Below are positions 1 to 6,073 of a stretch of DNA of 6,095 nucleotides, piece after piece. Positions within the stretch are counted from its first letter, which is position 1, and every line of letters begins with the position of its first letter. Under the pieces are notes generated by a model. That model worked only from the letters and a program-made list of their open reading frames with translations, was not told the DNA's origin and ran no database searches. The position numbers and the translations under genes are program-made. The DNA is from Planctomycetaceae bacterium (GTDB lineage Bacteria; Planctomycetota; Phycisphaerae; Phycisphaerales; SM1A02). The DNA is taken from positions 1 to 6,095 of the forward strand of contig JAIYCA010000337.1 in NCBI GenBank assembly GCA_027488265.1, given 5' to 3'.

Positions 1-25
1 CCCACCCCGCGCGGGGCGGGGTGGG
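1..25 (-). terminator. Probable transcription terminator hairpin after the protease gene
   Basis: Positions 1-10 (CCCACCCCGC) and 16-25 (GCGGGGTGGG) are perfect reverse complements, giving a 10-bp, almost pure GC stem with a 5-nt loop. The hairpin lies 57 nt past the stop codon of the minus-strand protease gene, where an intrinsic terminator would be expected. The T-tract that should follow on the minus strand would lie left of position 1, outside the window, so it cannot be confirmed. The stem might also extend or belong to a bidirectional terminator shared with a converging gene to the left. Confidence 0.5.
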
Positions 26-82
26 CGTGTTTCGATGCACATCTCGCCGCAGAACGGTGAGTTCAGCGCCGTGAGAGCAGCA

Positions 83-3000
83 TCACTTGTCGCTCTCTGG
101 AAGTCCCATTCCGCTGCGGTCGGGGTACTTCGGCTTCGCAACGGGCTTGTAGCCCTTGGTTTCGATTTCCTTGAGGAGAACTTCAACGGCCTTCTCGAGT
201 TGAGGATCGCCGCCATCCTTCATCTTGGCTGGGTCGTCGATCACGACGATGGTCGGATCGATGCCGTGTCCTTCGACGCCCCACGTGCCGTCGCTCTCGT
301 AGAAGCCGAAGGTCGGAACCGCGATTGTGCCGCCGTCCATGAGGCTCGGGTTCCCCGAGATTCCGACGAGGCCGCCCCACGTGCGCGTGCCGATGACTTC
401 ACCAAGTTTGTTGTGCTTGAAGAGCCACGGGAACATGTCGCCGCCGGAACCCGCGAGGCCGTTCACGAGCATCGCCTTCGGGCCGTAGTGACCATCTGGT
501 GGCCAGACGCCGTCGCGTGCGTCGCGACGCGCCCAGTAGTTGGTCACGGGGCGATTGAGGAGTTCGATGAACCGCGTTGGGATCTGACCGCCGCCGTTCC
601 AACGATCATCGATGATGATTGCGGGCTTCGTGCGTTGACCGAAGAACTGACGAACGAGTTCGGTCTGACCATCAACGCCGGTGTTTGGCACGTAGAGGTA
701 ACCGATCTTGCCGCCGGAGAGTTCTTCGACGCGCTTCCGCTTCGATTCAACCCACGCGGAGTAGTTCAAGCTGTCTTCGCTTGCAAGGGTCGTGACCACA
801 ACATCCTTCGCGTCCTTGTCGAGGACGGGCTTCTTCGCAATCGTGAGCGTGACGGCCTTGCCCGCGAGACCGAGGAACGGTGCCCATGGGTCCTTCGATG
901 GATCGATTGGTTCGCCGTTGACGGCCACGAGGTAATCGCCCTCGCTTACGCCGAGCCCTTGCGCGGCGAGTGGGCTGCGCGCTGCGTCGTCGAAATCGCC
1001 GCCGCGCGTGAACTTCGCGAGTTTCCAGGCGTTCGCCGTCGTGCCGTCGTCGTTCGTCGCGCGTTCAAACGTGACGCCAAGGAGACCGACGTTGCGACTC
1101 GGCGTGTTCTCGACGTCGCCAGGGCCTTGCAGATACGCGTGGCCGACGTTGAGTTCCGAGATCATTTCCGCGATGAGGTAGTTGAGATCCTCGCGCGTGA
1201 CGCACGCAGGAAGCATCGCTTCGTACTTCGCGCGAATCGCCTTCCAATCAACGCCGTGCATACCGGGGTCGTAGAAGTAGTCGCGGAAGATGCGCCAGGT
1301 ATCCGCGAGGATCTGCGCGCGTTCGTGGCGCGGATGGACTTCGACAAGCATCGGACTCGCGACGATCGGCTTCGCCGTTGCGCCGGCACCCGAACCCGCA
1401 ATCGACGCGCCGCCGCGGCCGCCGCCCACGAGCAACTTCTTGCCGTCGGCAGAAATCGCGAATCGCGTGCCCGTGACGCCCGTGCCTTCGCTTGGCGACT
1501 TCGACGAGAGATCCATGATGCGCACCGAGCCATCGCGGCCGTAGATGAGTTCGCCGCGATCGTTGAACGCGATCGAACCGAAACTGCCGGCGGGAGCGGG
1601 GAGTCGCACCGCGCGCGCTTCGAATCCGTCGAGATCGATCTCGACGGACTTCTTCTCTGCCTTCTTCGCATCGCCCGCGTCAGCCTTCGCCGCTGCAGTG
1701 CGCGTACCCGTGATGTCGTGCGTCATCGGGCCGTCTGGGCCTTCGCCAGTCGTCGTACCCTTCATGCTGTCGCCGTCGATCGTCGCTTCGATCGTGAACG
1801 GCATCTTCTGGAACGTGCCTGAGAGTTTGAGCGTCTTCGAAGCAGCGTCCCATGTGCCGCTCGCGTCACCTGAACCCATCTTCGAGGAGAACGTCGCCTT
1901 CACGCTGTTGTCGGCAGCGACGGTGATTTCGAACGTGACCTCGAGTGGTCCGTCCGGCATCGACACCGTGCACTTCCACGAACCCGCTGGGCCCGTCGCG
2001 GCAGGCGCGTCTTGCGTGCTCTCGTCTTTCTTCTCGTCTTTCTTCTCGTCTTTCTTCTCGTCTTGCGCAGTCAGCTCGACGAGCGGCAAGTCGCTGAGCA
2101 CGGGAACCGCGATTTCGCCGGAGAAATCCGCATCGCTCTCAGCACCGCGACGACGTCGACCACCCGCAGGCGGCATGCCTCCGGCTGGCGGACCGCCCGC
2201 TCCAGGAGCCGCTGCGGGAGCGCCGCCACCCGACGGACGACCCTCATCCTTCTGGCCTTCTTCGTCGCTCGTTGGAAGCCACGGAAGTTTGAAGTCCTTC
2301 TTGAGTGGCACCGCCATCAAGACTTGCGAATTGTTGTAGATCCACGTTGTGTCGAACTCGCCGTAGGTCGGCGAGAAGTTGCGCTGGCTCGTGAAGACGA
2401 GCCATTCGCCCTTGCGATCGAAGGTCGGATCGGAGTCAGAGTAGAAGCCGTCGGTGACCTGATGCTTCGCTTGCGCCGGATCGGCTGCTTGCGTGTCGTA
2501 GAGGTAGATCGCCTCGAGTTCGGTGGTGTCGCACGAACGACTCCACGTGATCCAACGCGAGTCGTGTGAGAACGAAATGCCAACTTGTCGTGGCGCTTCG
2601 GGGTTCTTGTCGAGCGCGATCGTGGTGCCGTCTTCGACTTTCACGAGTTCGATGTTGCCGGCCTTGTCTTGAATGACAACCGACTTCGAATCGGGCGCCC
2701 AATCGATCGACGTACGGAAGTGCTGGCCGTTCGTCGTGATGCGCTTCGGTTCAGCGGGCTTGCCATCCGCGCGACCATCGGCGGGCATGGTGTAGAGCTC
2801 GTATTCGCCCGTCGCATCGGAGAAGAACGCAATCGTCTTCCCATCGGGGCTCCACGCGGCGCTGCGCTCGAAAATGCCATCGGTACGCGTCATGTTGCGC
2901 GGCGTCCCGTTCTCCGCAGGCGCCGACCAAATGTCGCCGCGTCCGACGACCGCCACACGCTTTCCTGTGGGCGAAATCGACGCGCCTTGGATGTTCTCCG

Positions 3001-3976
3001 CAGCGTCGACAATCGCGACGCGCAGCGTTTCGCGGTCACCTGGCACCTTGATATCAATCGGGCTCGATGAGTTGTTGCCAAGATCAAGTCGGTAGAGCTG
3101 TGCTCCGTGCTGCAGCACCATTTCGCCTGCGCCGCCGTCATCGGGGCCGATCGCCGGCCACTTCACATCGTGATCCTTGAAGCGCGTGACTTGCTTCGTC
3201 TCTTTCGAGTCGACGTCGTAGCTCCACACGTTGAGCACGTTGCCTTCAGCGGCGCTGCGATCAGAGAGGAAATAGACCTTTCGGCCATGCCACATCGGGA
3301 GCGTGTCGGTGCCTTCCCATTCGGTGATTTGGCGCGATTCGCCCGACTTCAAGTTGTAGAGCCACACGTCGGTCGCCATGCCACCGCGGTAGCGCTTCCA
3401 CGTACGCGTGTCGGTCGAGTGCGGCGTGTACACAAGCCACTCGCCCGTCTTGTCGATCGAGCCGTTCGCGCCGTAGGGCACAGGGAGTTTTTCAGGCAAT
3501 CCGCCGCTCGCGCCAACGATGTAGAGCTTCTGCGCGCGGCCGAGACCTTCGAGTGCGGCCGTCATGAAGACGAGGCCTTTGCCATCGGGCGTCCAGTCGC
3601 AGAGGCCTTCGCTCGCGGGGTGATGGGTGACGCGCTGCGGAATGCCGCCTTCGACCGACATCGTGTAGAGATCGTTGCCGCCGTCGTAGTTGGCGCGGAA
3701 CGCAATCGACTTGCCATCTGGTGAGAAGCGGGCCGAGCCTTCGAAACCTGGCGGATTCGCGAGCGGACGTGCGGTGCCGCCCGACTTCGGCACGATCCAA
3801 AGATCGTTGCCGTAGGTGAAGACGATCGAGTCCTTCGAGATGTCGGGGTAGCGGCAGAGCCCCATCGTGGGATCGGACTCATTCGCATGCGCGACGGCGG
3901 AGGCGAGTGGCGAGAGTGTCGTGAGGAGCGTCACAGACGCGATGTGGAAGAAGTGCTTTCGAAGCATGGGCGCCAT
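83..3976 (-). CDS. Exported tricorn-like protease (S41 family) with expanded linker
   Basis: Large tricorn-type serine protease, probably acting on peptides in the periplasm or outside the cell. Residue numbers count from a TTG at 4036. I prefer the ATG at 3976 (residue 21) or 3967 (residue 24), because these place a signal peptide at the N-terminus: Arg-Lys, a hydrophobic stretch, then an AVAHA cleavage site near residue 51. No start has a clear Shine-Dalgarno. Domains in order: first beta-propeller about 57-335 (blade motifs such as FSPDGKSIAF at 104); second propeller about 340-585 and 798-890 (WSPDGKTIAF at 395); C1 about 898-975; PDZ about 978-1090; catalytic C2 about 1093-1300. Visible active-site elements are Gly965-His966, NGGG at 1147-1150, Ser1197 in GSGGDMF, and Glu1255. 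Thermoplasma tricorn (1071 residues) has Ser-His at the first site, so this protein differs there. It is also longer, because of an insertion at about 591-796: a Pro/Gly/Ala stretch, a DEKK repeat and a beta-rich module. Family assignment is secure; substrate is unknown. Confidence 0.93.
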   Translation of the reverse strand: MAPMLRKHFFHIASVTLLTTLSPLASAVAHANESDPTMGLCRYPDISKDSIVFTYGNDLWIVPKSGGTARPLANPPGFEGSARFSPDGKSIAFRANYDGGNDLYTMSVEGGIPQRVTHHPASEGLCDWTPDGKGLVFMTAALEGLGRAQKLYIVGASGGLPEKLPVPYGANGSIDKTGEWLVYTPHSTDTRTWKRYRGGMATDVWLYNLKSGESRQITEWEGTDTLPMWHGRKVYFLSDRSAAEGNVLNVWSYDVDSKETKQVTRFKDHDVKWPAIGPDDGGAGEMVLQHGAQLYRLDLGNNSSSPIDIKVPGDRETLRVAIVDAAENIQGASISPTGKRVAVVGRGDIWSAPAENGTPRNMTRTDGIFERSAAWSPDGKTIAFFSDATGEYELYTMPADGRADGKPAEPKRITTNGQHFRTSIDWAPDSKSVVIQDKAGNIELVKVEDGTTIALDKNPEAPRQVGISFSHDSRWITWSRSCDTTELEAIYLYDTQAADPAQAKHQVTDGFYSDSDPTFDRKGEWLVFTSQRNFSPTYGEFDTTWIYNNSQVLMAVPLKKDFKLPWLPTSDEEGQKDEGRPSGGGAPAAAPGAGGPPAGGMPPAGGRRRRGAESDADFSGEIAVPVLSDLPLVELTAQDEKKDEKKDEKKDESTQDAPAATGPAGSWKCTVSMPDGPLEVTFEITVAADNSVKATFSSKMGSGDASGTWDAASKTLKLSGTFQKMPFTIEATIDGDSMKGTTTGEGPDGPMTHDITGTRTAAAKADAGDAKKAEKKSVEIDLDGFEARAVRLPAPAGSFGSIAFNDRGELIYGRDGSVRIMDLSSKSPSEGTGVTGTRFAISADGKKLLVGGGRGGASIAGSGAGATAKPIVASPMLVEVHPRHERAQILADTWRIFRDYFYDPGMHGVDWKAIRAKYEAMLPACVTREDLNYLIAEMISELNVGHAYLQGPGDVENTPSRNVGLLGVTFERATNDDGTTANAWKLAKFTRGGDFDDAARSPLAAQGLGVSEGDYLVAVNGEPIDPSKDPWAPFLGLAGKAVTLTIAKKPVLDKDAKDVVVTTLASEDSLNYSAWVESKRKRVEELSGGKIGYLYVPNTGVDGQTELVRQFFGQRTKPAIIIDDRWNGGGQIPTRFIELLNRPVTNYWARRDARDGVWPPDGHYGPKAMLVNGLAGSGGDMFPWLFKHNKLGEVIGTRTWGGLVGISGNPSLMDGGTIAVPTFGFYESDGTWGVEGHGIDPTIVVIDDPAKMKDGGDPQLEKAVEVLLKEIETKGYKPVAKPKYPDRSGMGLPESDK
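2021..2064 (-). repeat. 12-nt in-frame tandem repeat coding for DEKK units
   Basis: The plus-strand unit CTCGTCTTTCTT is repeated three full times plus 8 nt without a mismatch. On the minus strand it encodes residues 659-672 of the protease, DEKK three times then DE. Because the unit is a multiple of three, copy changes by slippage keep the frame. It lies in the linker inserted into the second propeller and probably forms a flexible or helical charged spacer. Confidence 0.9.
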
Positions 3977-4093
3977 GGTACGAAGCGCGTTCCATCGCGT
4001 TGAGGATTCGCGCGTCGTTGTTGTTGTGAAATCCAAAAAGGCAACAGCGGGGGCGTGGTCGCGCGACGTCGATGGACCTTGTGCGATGAACCT

Positions 4094-4119
4094 TCTGCGA
4101 TCACGCCCGACATCGCAGA
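4094..4119. other. Inverted repeat in the anti-sigma/protease gap
   Basis: TCTGCGAT (4094-4101) and ATCGCAGA (4112-4119) form a perfect 8-bp stem with a 10-nt loop, between the anti-sigma stop and the protease start. No T-tract follows on the minus strand, so it is not a standard intrinsic terminator. It could be a weak terminator, an operator or a leader hairpin of the protease mRNA. An overlapping alternative stem (CCCGA at 4106-4110 with TCGGG at 4120-4124) is also possible. I see no convincing -35/-10 pair in this gap. Confidence 0.3.
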
Positions 4120-4155
4120 TCGGGTCTCCCGAAGGGAAACTTTCGCGGTCGAGGT

Positions 4156-4239
4156 TTACGGCTTCGCGAGCGTGGGTTACGGCTTCGCCAGCGTGGGTTC
4201 CGGCTTCGCCAGGGTGGCTTACGGCTTCGCGAGGAGAGC
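4156..4239 (-). repeat. 21-bp tandem repeat, four copies, spanning the anti-sigma stop codon
   Basis: Four adjacent 21-nt units start at 4156, 4177, 4198 and 4219. The unit at 4219-4239 is the last seven codons of the anti-sigma gene (A L L A K P stop). The other three lie just downstream on the minus strand and would read A T L A K P E, P T L A K P stop and P T L A K P stop in the same frame. All share the core GCGAAGCCG. Two downstream copies keep TAA; in the first downstream copy it is GAA. A degenerate fifth unit may precede 4156. The pattern suggests slippage duplication of the gene end. It does not have the spacer structure of a CRISPR array. Confidence 0.88.
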
Positions 4240-5085
4240 GATGCGTCGATCGCTCACGACCGCGCCGCCGGGCTTCTCGATCGTGACGGCGAAGAGTTTC
4301 GGCGACGAAACCGGCAGTTTCGCGACGACAGGCACGCGCGTCGGCTCGTTCGGTCGCACATCGAATACGCCGCCGTCGACGGGGTACCGCTCATCTCGTG
4401 CGGCATCGAAGATCCAGAGTTGGTACTGCTCGACCGTCGGATCATTTGGCGCGAGGCCTTCGATGACGAGCAGACCTTCGTTGGTGGTTGGGTCGAAGTA
4501 CGCCTCGCCGCCGACCGTGCCAACGACGACGCGATCTTCGGTGCCTGCCCACGGCCAATGCACGGCGCTCGGGTGGGAACGCAGGAACGACGCGGGATCG
4601 ACGGTCGCTGGCGGTGCGGCCTTGTCATCACGCGCGTTGAGGATCGCGAACGTTGCGGCGGCGCCGAGCGTCGTGCACGCAGCGGCCGCGAGCCAATCGA
4701 AGCGCGGACGGAGTGGTCGCGGGGCAGCGACATCACGTGATGTACTCGCGTGTGATGTCTCGGTGAGCGATCGGACATCGCGCGGTGAAGTCGTTTCGCG
4801 CTGTGGCACTTGATGCATCGCGGAACACAACGCGTGCAGCCGCGCTTCGAGCGCTGCAGGAGCGCGCTCGAGGTTGCTGTTCACCTTCGCCTCTGCAAGC
4901 AGTGCAACGCACTGTTCGAACGCGCGATCTTCTGCGTCGAGATCGAGGTCGAGTTCGTTCGCGAGCTCGAGTTCTTCGACCGACGCCGAGCCTCCGAAGA
5001 GTGCGCGGTCTGCAGCAGCGGCGGATAGCCGCACGCGGGGCGTGAGGTCATCGCGCTCGTCATTGAACTCGTCGAAGGTGCTCAT
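4219..5085 (-). CDS. Membrane-anchored anti-sigma factor, RskA-like
   Basis: A 288-residue protein that probably binds and silences the sigma factor encoded just upstream. Residues 1-118 are predicted cytoplasmic, with acidic stretches (35-55) and a Ser/Thr/Arg-rich linker (99-118). One membrane helix lies at about 131-149 (WLAAAACTTLGAAATFAIL), preceded by Arg123, Arg126 and Arg128, which fits an N-in, C-out topology. Residues about 165-286 form the extracytoplasmic part and resemble the C-terminal domain of RskA, the anti-sigma-K family: YQLWIFDA at 221, a GGVFDV turn at 238, and FAVTIEKPGG near 265, which is a typical ending of this domain. The canonical zinc-binding Hx3Cx2C motif of many anti-sigma factors is absent, and the N-terminal anti-sigma domain is not recognisable by eye. 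The ATG overlaps the sigma stop codon as ATGA and has a strong ribosome binding site. The partnership with the sigma factor rests on this context plus the C-terminal similarity. Confidence 0.87.
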   Translation of the reverse strand: MSTFDEFNDERDDLTPRVRLSAAAADRALFGGSASVEELELANELDLDLDAEDRAFEQCVALLAEAKVNSNLERAPAALEARLHALCSAMHQVPQRETTSPRDVRSLTETSHASTSRDVAAPRPLRPRFDWLAAAACTTLGAAATFAILNARDDKAAPPATVDPASFLRSHPSAVHWPWAGTEDRVVVGTVGGEAYFDPTTNEGLLVIEGLAPNDPTVEQYQLWIFDAARDERYPVDGGVFDVRPNEPTRVPVVAKLPVSSPKLFAVTIEKPGGAVVSDRRIALLAKP

Positions 5086-5711
5086 GTGCGACCTCCGTCG
5101 AGCTCCTCGCTGCGAGTTGCGCGGACACTGCCCTCGGGAAGTGTCGCCGCGCGCGCGAGATCTTCGGGTGACAACACGCCTTGTTCTGCGAGGATTTGGC
5201 GGATTTTGATGAGGCCGCGTCGAGCGTGTGTCTTGACCGTTCCGAGCGGCATGCCTGTCGCCGTTGCGATTTGTTCGTGCGAGCAGCCGTGGTGAATCGC
5301 GAGTTGCAGCACTTGTTGCTGCTCAGGGCGAAGTTGCGAAAACGCGCGTTGCGCGAGTTTCTGCTGCTCGCCGAGTTCGGGGCGATCCACGCGTTCCGCG
5401 CGATCGGCGACTGTTTCTGCGATCTGCGGAACCTCGGGCCGACGCATCTTGCGCCGACCGCGATCGATCAATCGCCGTCGCGCGATCATCGCAACGAACG
5501 TTGTCTCACTCGCGATGGAACTATCAAAGCGGGGCGCGCTCTTCCAAAGGTCGATGAAGATCTCTTGGACGGCGTCTTCCGCATCGCTCGCCGACGAGCA
5601 GAGTCGGCGTGCAAGACTCCAGACGAGCCCGCTGAATCGCGAAATGCACTCAGAGGGCGCGCCTGGGTCACCGGCAGCGACGCGTTCGAGAATGGACGTC
5701 TCATCTGACAC
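5082..5711 (-). CDS. ECF-type RNA polymerase sigma factor
   Basis: A 209-residue sigma-70 family protein with only the two conserved regions of the ECF class. Region 2 spans about 22-90, with the core-binding and -10-recognition signature DAEDAVQEIFIDLW at 43-56 followed by an Arg-rich end (RRRLIDRGRR at 78-87). Region 4 spans about 116-174, with LRPEQQQVLQLAIHHG and the helix-turn-helix SHEQIATATGMPLGTVKTHA that would contact the -35 element. Region 4 resembles SigK-type factors, which agrees with the RskA-like neighbour. A tail of about 35 residues follows region 4; I do not recognise it. The start is GTG at 5709-5711; no ATG is available upstream in frame, and there is no clear Shine-Dalgarno. 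The stop overlaps the anti-sigma start by 4 bases, so the two are co-transcribed. Target promoters cannot be read from this window. Confidence 0.92.
   Translation of the reverse strand: MSDETSILERVAAGDPGAPSECISRFSGLVWSLARRLCSSASDAEDAVQEIFIDLWKSAPRFDSSIASETTFVAMIARRRLIDRGRRKMRRPEVPQIAETVADRAERVDRPELGEQQKLAQRAFSQLRPEQQQVLQLAIHHGCSHEQIATATGMPLGTVKTHARRGLIKIRQILAEQGVLSPEDLARAATLPEGSVRATRSEELDGGRT
5091..5096 (-). promoter_or_regulatory. Shine-Dalgarno of the anti-sigma gene
   Basis: Minus-strand GGAGGT, 5 nt before the ATG at 5083-5085. It lies inside the last codons of the sigma gene. With the ATGA overlap it supports translational coupling and fixes the anti-sigma start. It is the only strong Shine-Dalgarno of the three genes. 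Confidence 0.85.
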
Positions 5712-5755
5712 GAGCCGCAGAGCATAACGGAAAACTCGTCCGTATTTCGCGCATG

Positions 5756-5770
5756 CACAATCAGATTGTG
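5756..5770. promoter_or_regulatory. Operator-like palindrome upstream of the sigma gene
   Basis: CACAATCAGATTGTG is a perfect 7-bp inverted repeat around a single central base, 44 nt upstream of the sigma GTG codon, inside the AT-rich island. Size and symmetry fit a binding site for a dimeric regulator, or a short mRNA hairpin is possible. It lies just downstream of the possible -10 TAATAA on the minus strand, where a bound repressor would block transcription. The regulator is unknown. Confidence 0.45.
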
Positions 5771-5801
5771 TTTATTACGCGCGACGAGTCGCGGTTCGCA
5801 C

Positions 5802-5823
5802 GAGAGCGATGCACGCCCTTTGA
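5802..5823 (+). repeat. 22-bp dispersed repeat, copy 1
   Basis: This copy matches 6074-6095 in 21 of 22 positions (core GATGCACGCC then C or G, then TTTGA). Similarity extends a few bases to the left with a 1-nt gap. The two copies are in the same orientation, 272 bp apart from start to start. Confidence 0.75.
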
Positions 5824-5885
5824 GTAGTCGCCGCGAGCACGAGCAAGCACCAGAGCGAGCAAGTTGCGAGGCCTCATCACCGTCG

Positions 5886-5907
5886 CGGTCGCCGCTGGCG
5901 GCGACCG
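5886..5907. repeat. Perfect GC-rich hairpin
   Basis: CGGTCGCCGC (5886-5895) and GCGGCGACCG (5898-5907) are perfect reverse complements separated by TG, so the realistic fold is a 9-bp stem with a 4-nt loop. There is no T-tract on either side. It may be a REP-like element, or a terminator of unusual form for transcription entering from the right. Confidence 0.7.
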
Positions 5908-5946
5908 TTGGCGCGATCCACGCCAGAGCGAGCGAAAGCGAAGCGA

Positions 5947-5990
5947 GTCGCGAGTGCTCAAACTTGCGAAGCAGGTTGCGAGCGCTCAAA
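5947..5990 (+). repeat. Two 16-bp direct repeats ending in GCTCAAA
   Basis: Positions 5947-5962 (GTCGCGAGTGCTCAAA) and 5975-5990 (GTTGCGAGCGCTCAAA) match in 14 of 16 positions; both differences are transitions. The copies start 28 bp apart. A weaker third copy, GTTGCGAGGCCTCA, is at 5863-5876. Confidence 0.65.
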
Positions 5991-6035
5991 ACGGTGGGGG
6001 AGGGATTCGCTCTTCCGTTGGAAGCGTAAAGACCT

Positions 6036-6058
6036 TGATTTGAGCGGAGCTCAAATCA
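6036..6058. repeat. Perfect 10-bp hairpin with TTTGAGC/GCTCAAA arms
   Basis: TGATTTGAGC (6036-6045) and GCTCAAATCA (6049-6058) are perfect reverse complements around GGA. No T-tract follows on either strand. It could be the terminator of a gene beyond the right edge, a regulator site or a REP-like element. Its arms contain the same 7-mer as the direct repeats at 5956 and 5984. Confidence 0.7.
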
Positions 6059-6073
6059 TCGATCGAGCGCAGC

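Noticed and set aside
35..1822. Plus-strand open frame of 595 codons opposite the protease gene
   Set aside because: It is antisense to the catalytic and linker parts of a clear tricorn homologue. Its product is Arg/Ala/Val-rich with no recognisable domain. Long antisense frames are common in GC-rich coding DNA.
1545..2339. Plus-strand frame of 264 codons with Phe/Ser repeats and a Pro/Gly-rich stretch
   Set aside because: Its repeats are the complement of the DEKK and Pro/Gly coding repeats of the protease, and no family is recognisable.
3977..4036. Upstream TTG start at 4036 for the protease
   Set aside because: It would add a Thr-rich segment of about 20 residues before the signal peptide, and no Shine-Dalgarno precedes it. 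The ATG codons at 3976 and 3967 fit an exported protein better.
4058..4067. 10-bp palindrome GTCGCGCGAC before the protease gene
   Set aside because: It is short and pure GC-type sequence, likely by chance in this base composition, with no supporting context.
4156..4239. CRISPR array
   Set aside because: The 21-bp units are directly adjacent, with no unique spacers, and one unit is coding sequence.
4055..4813. Plus-strand frame of 252 codons with GYGFASV repeats
   Set aside because: The peptide repeats result from the 21-bp tandem repeat; the rest is antisense to the anti-sigma gene.
5774..5799. Autoregulated ECF promoter on the minus strand (GAACC near 5792-5796 and CGTAA at 5774-5778)
   Set aside because: The spacer is only 13 nt, shorter than usual for ECF promoters, and the -35 match is partial.
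5486..5989. Minus-strand frame of 167 codons overlapping the sigma gene start
   Set aside because: It overlaps region 2 of a convincing sigma factor in another frame, and its product is Arg/Ser-rich without a domain.
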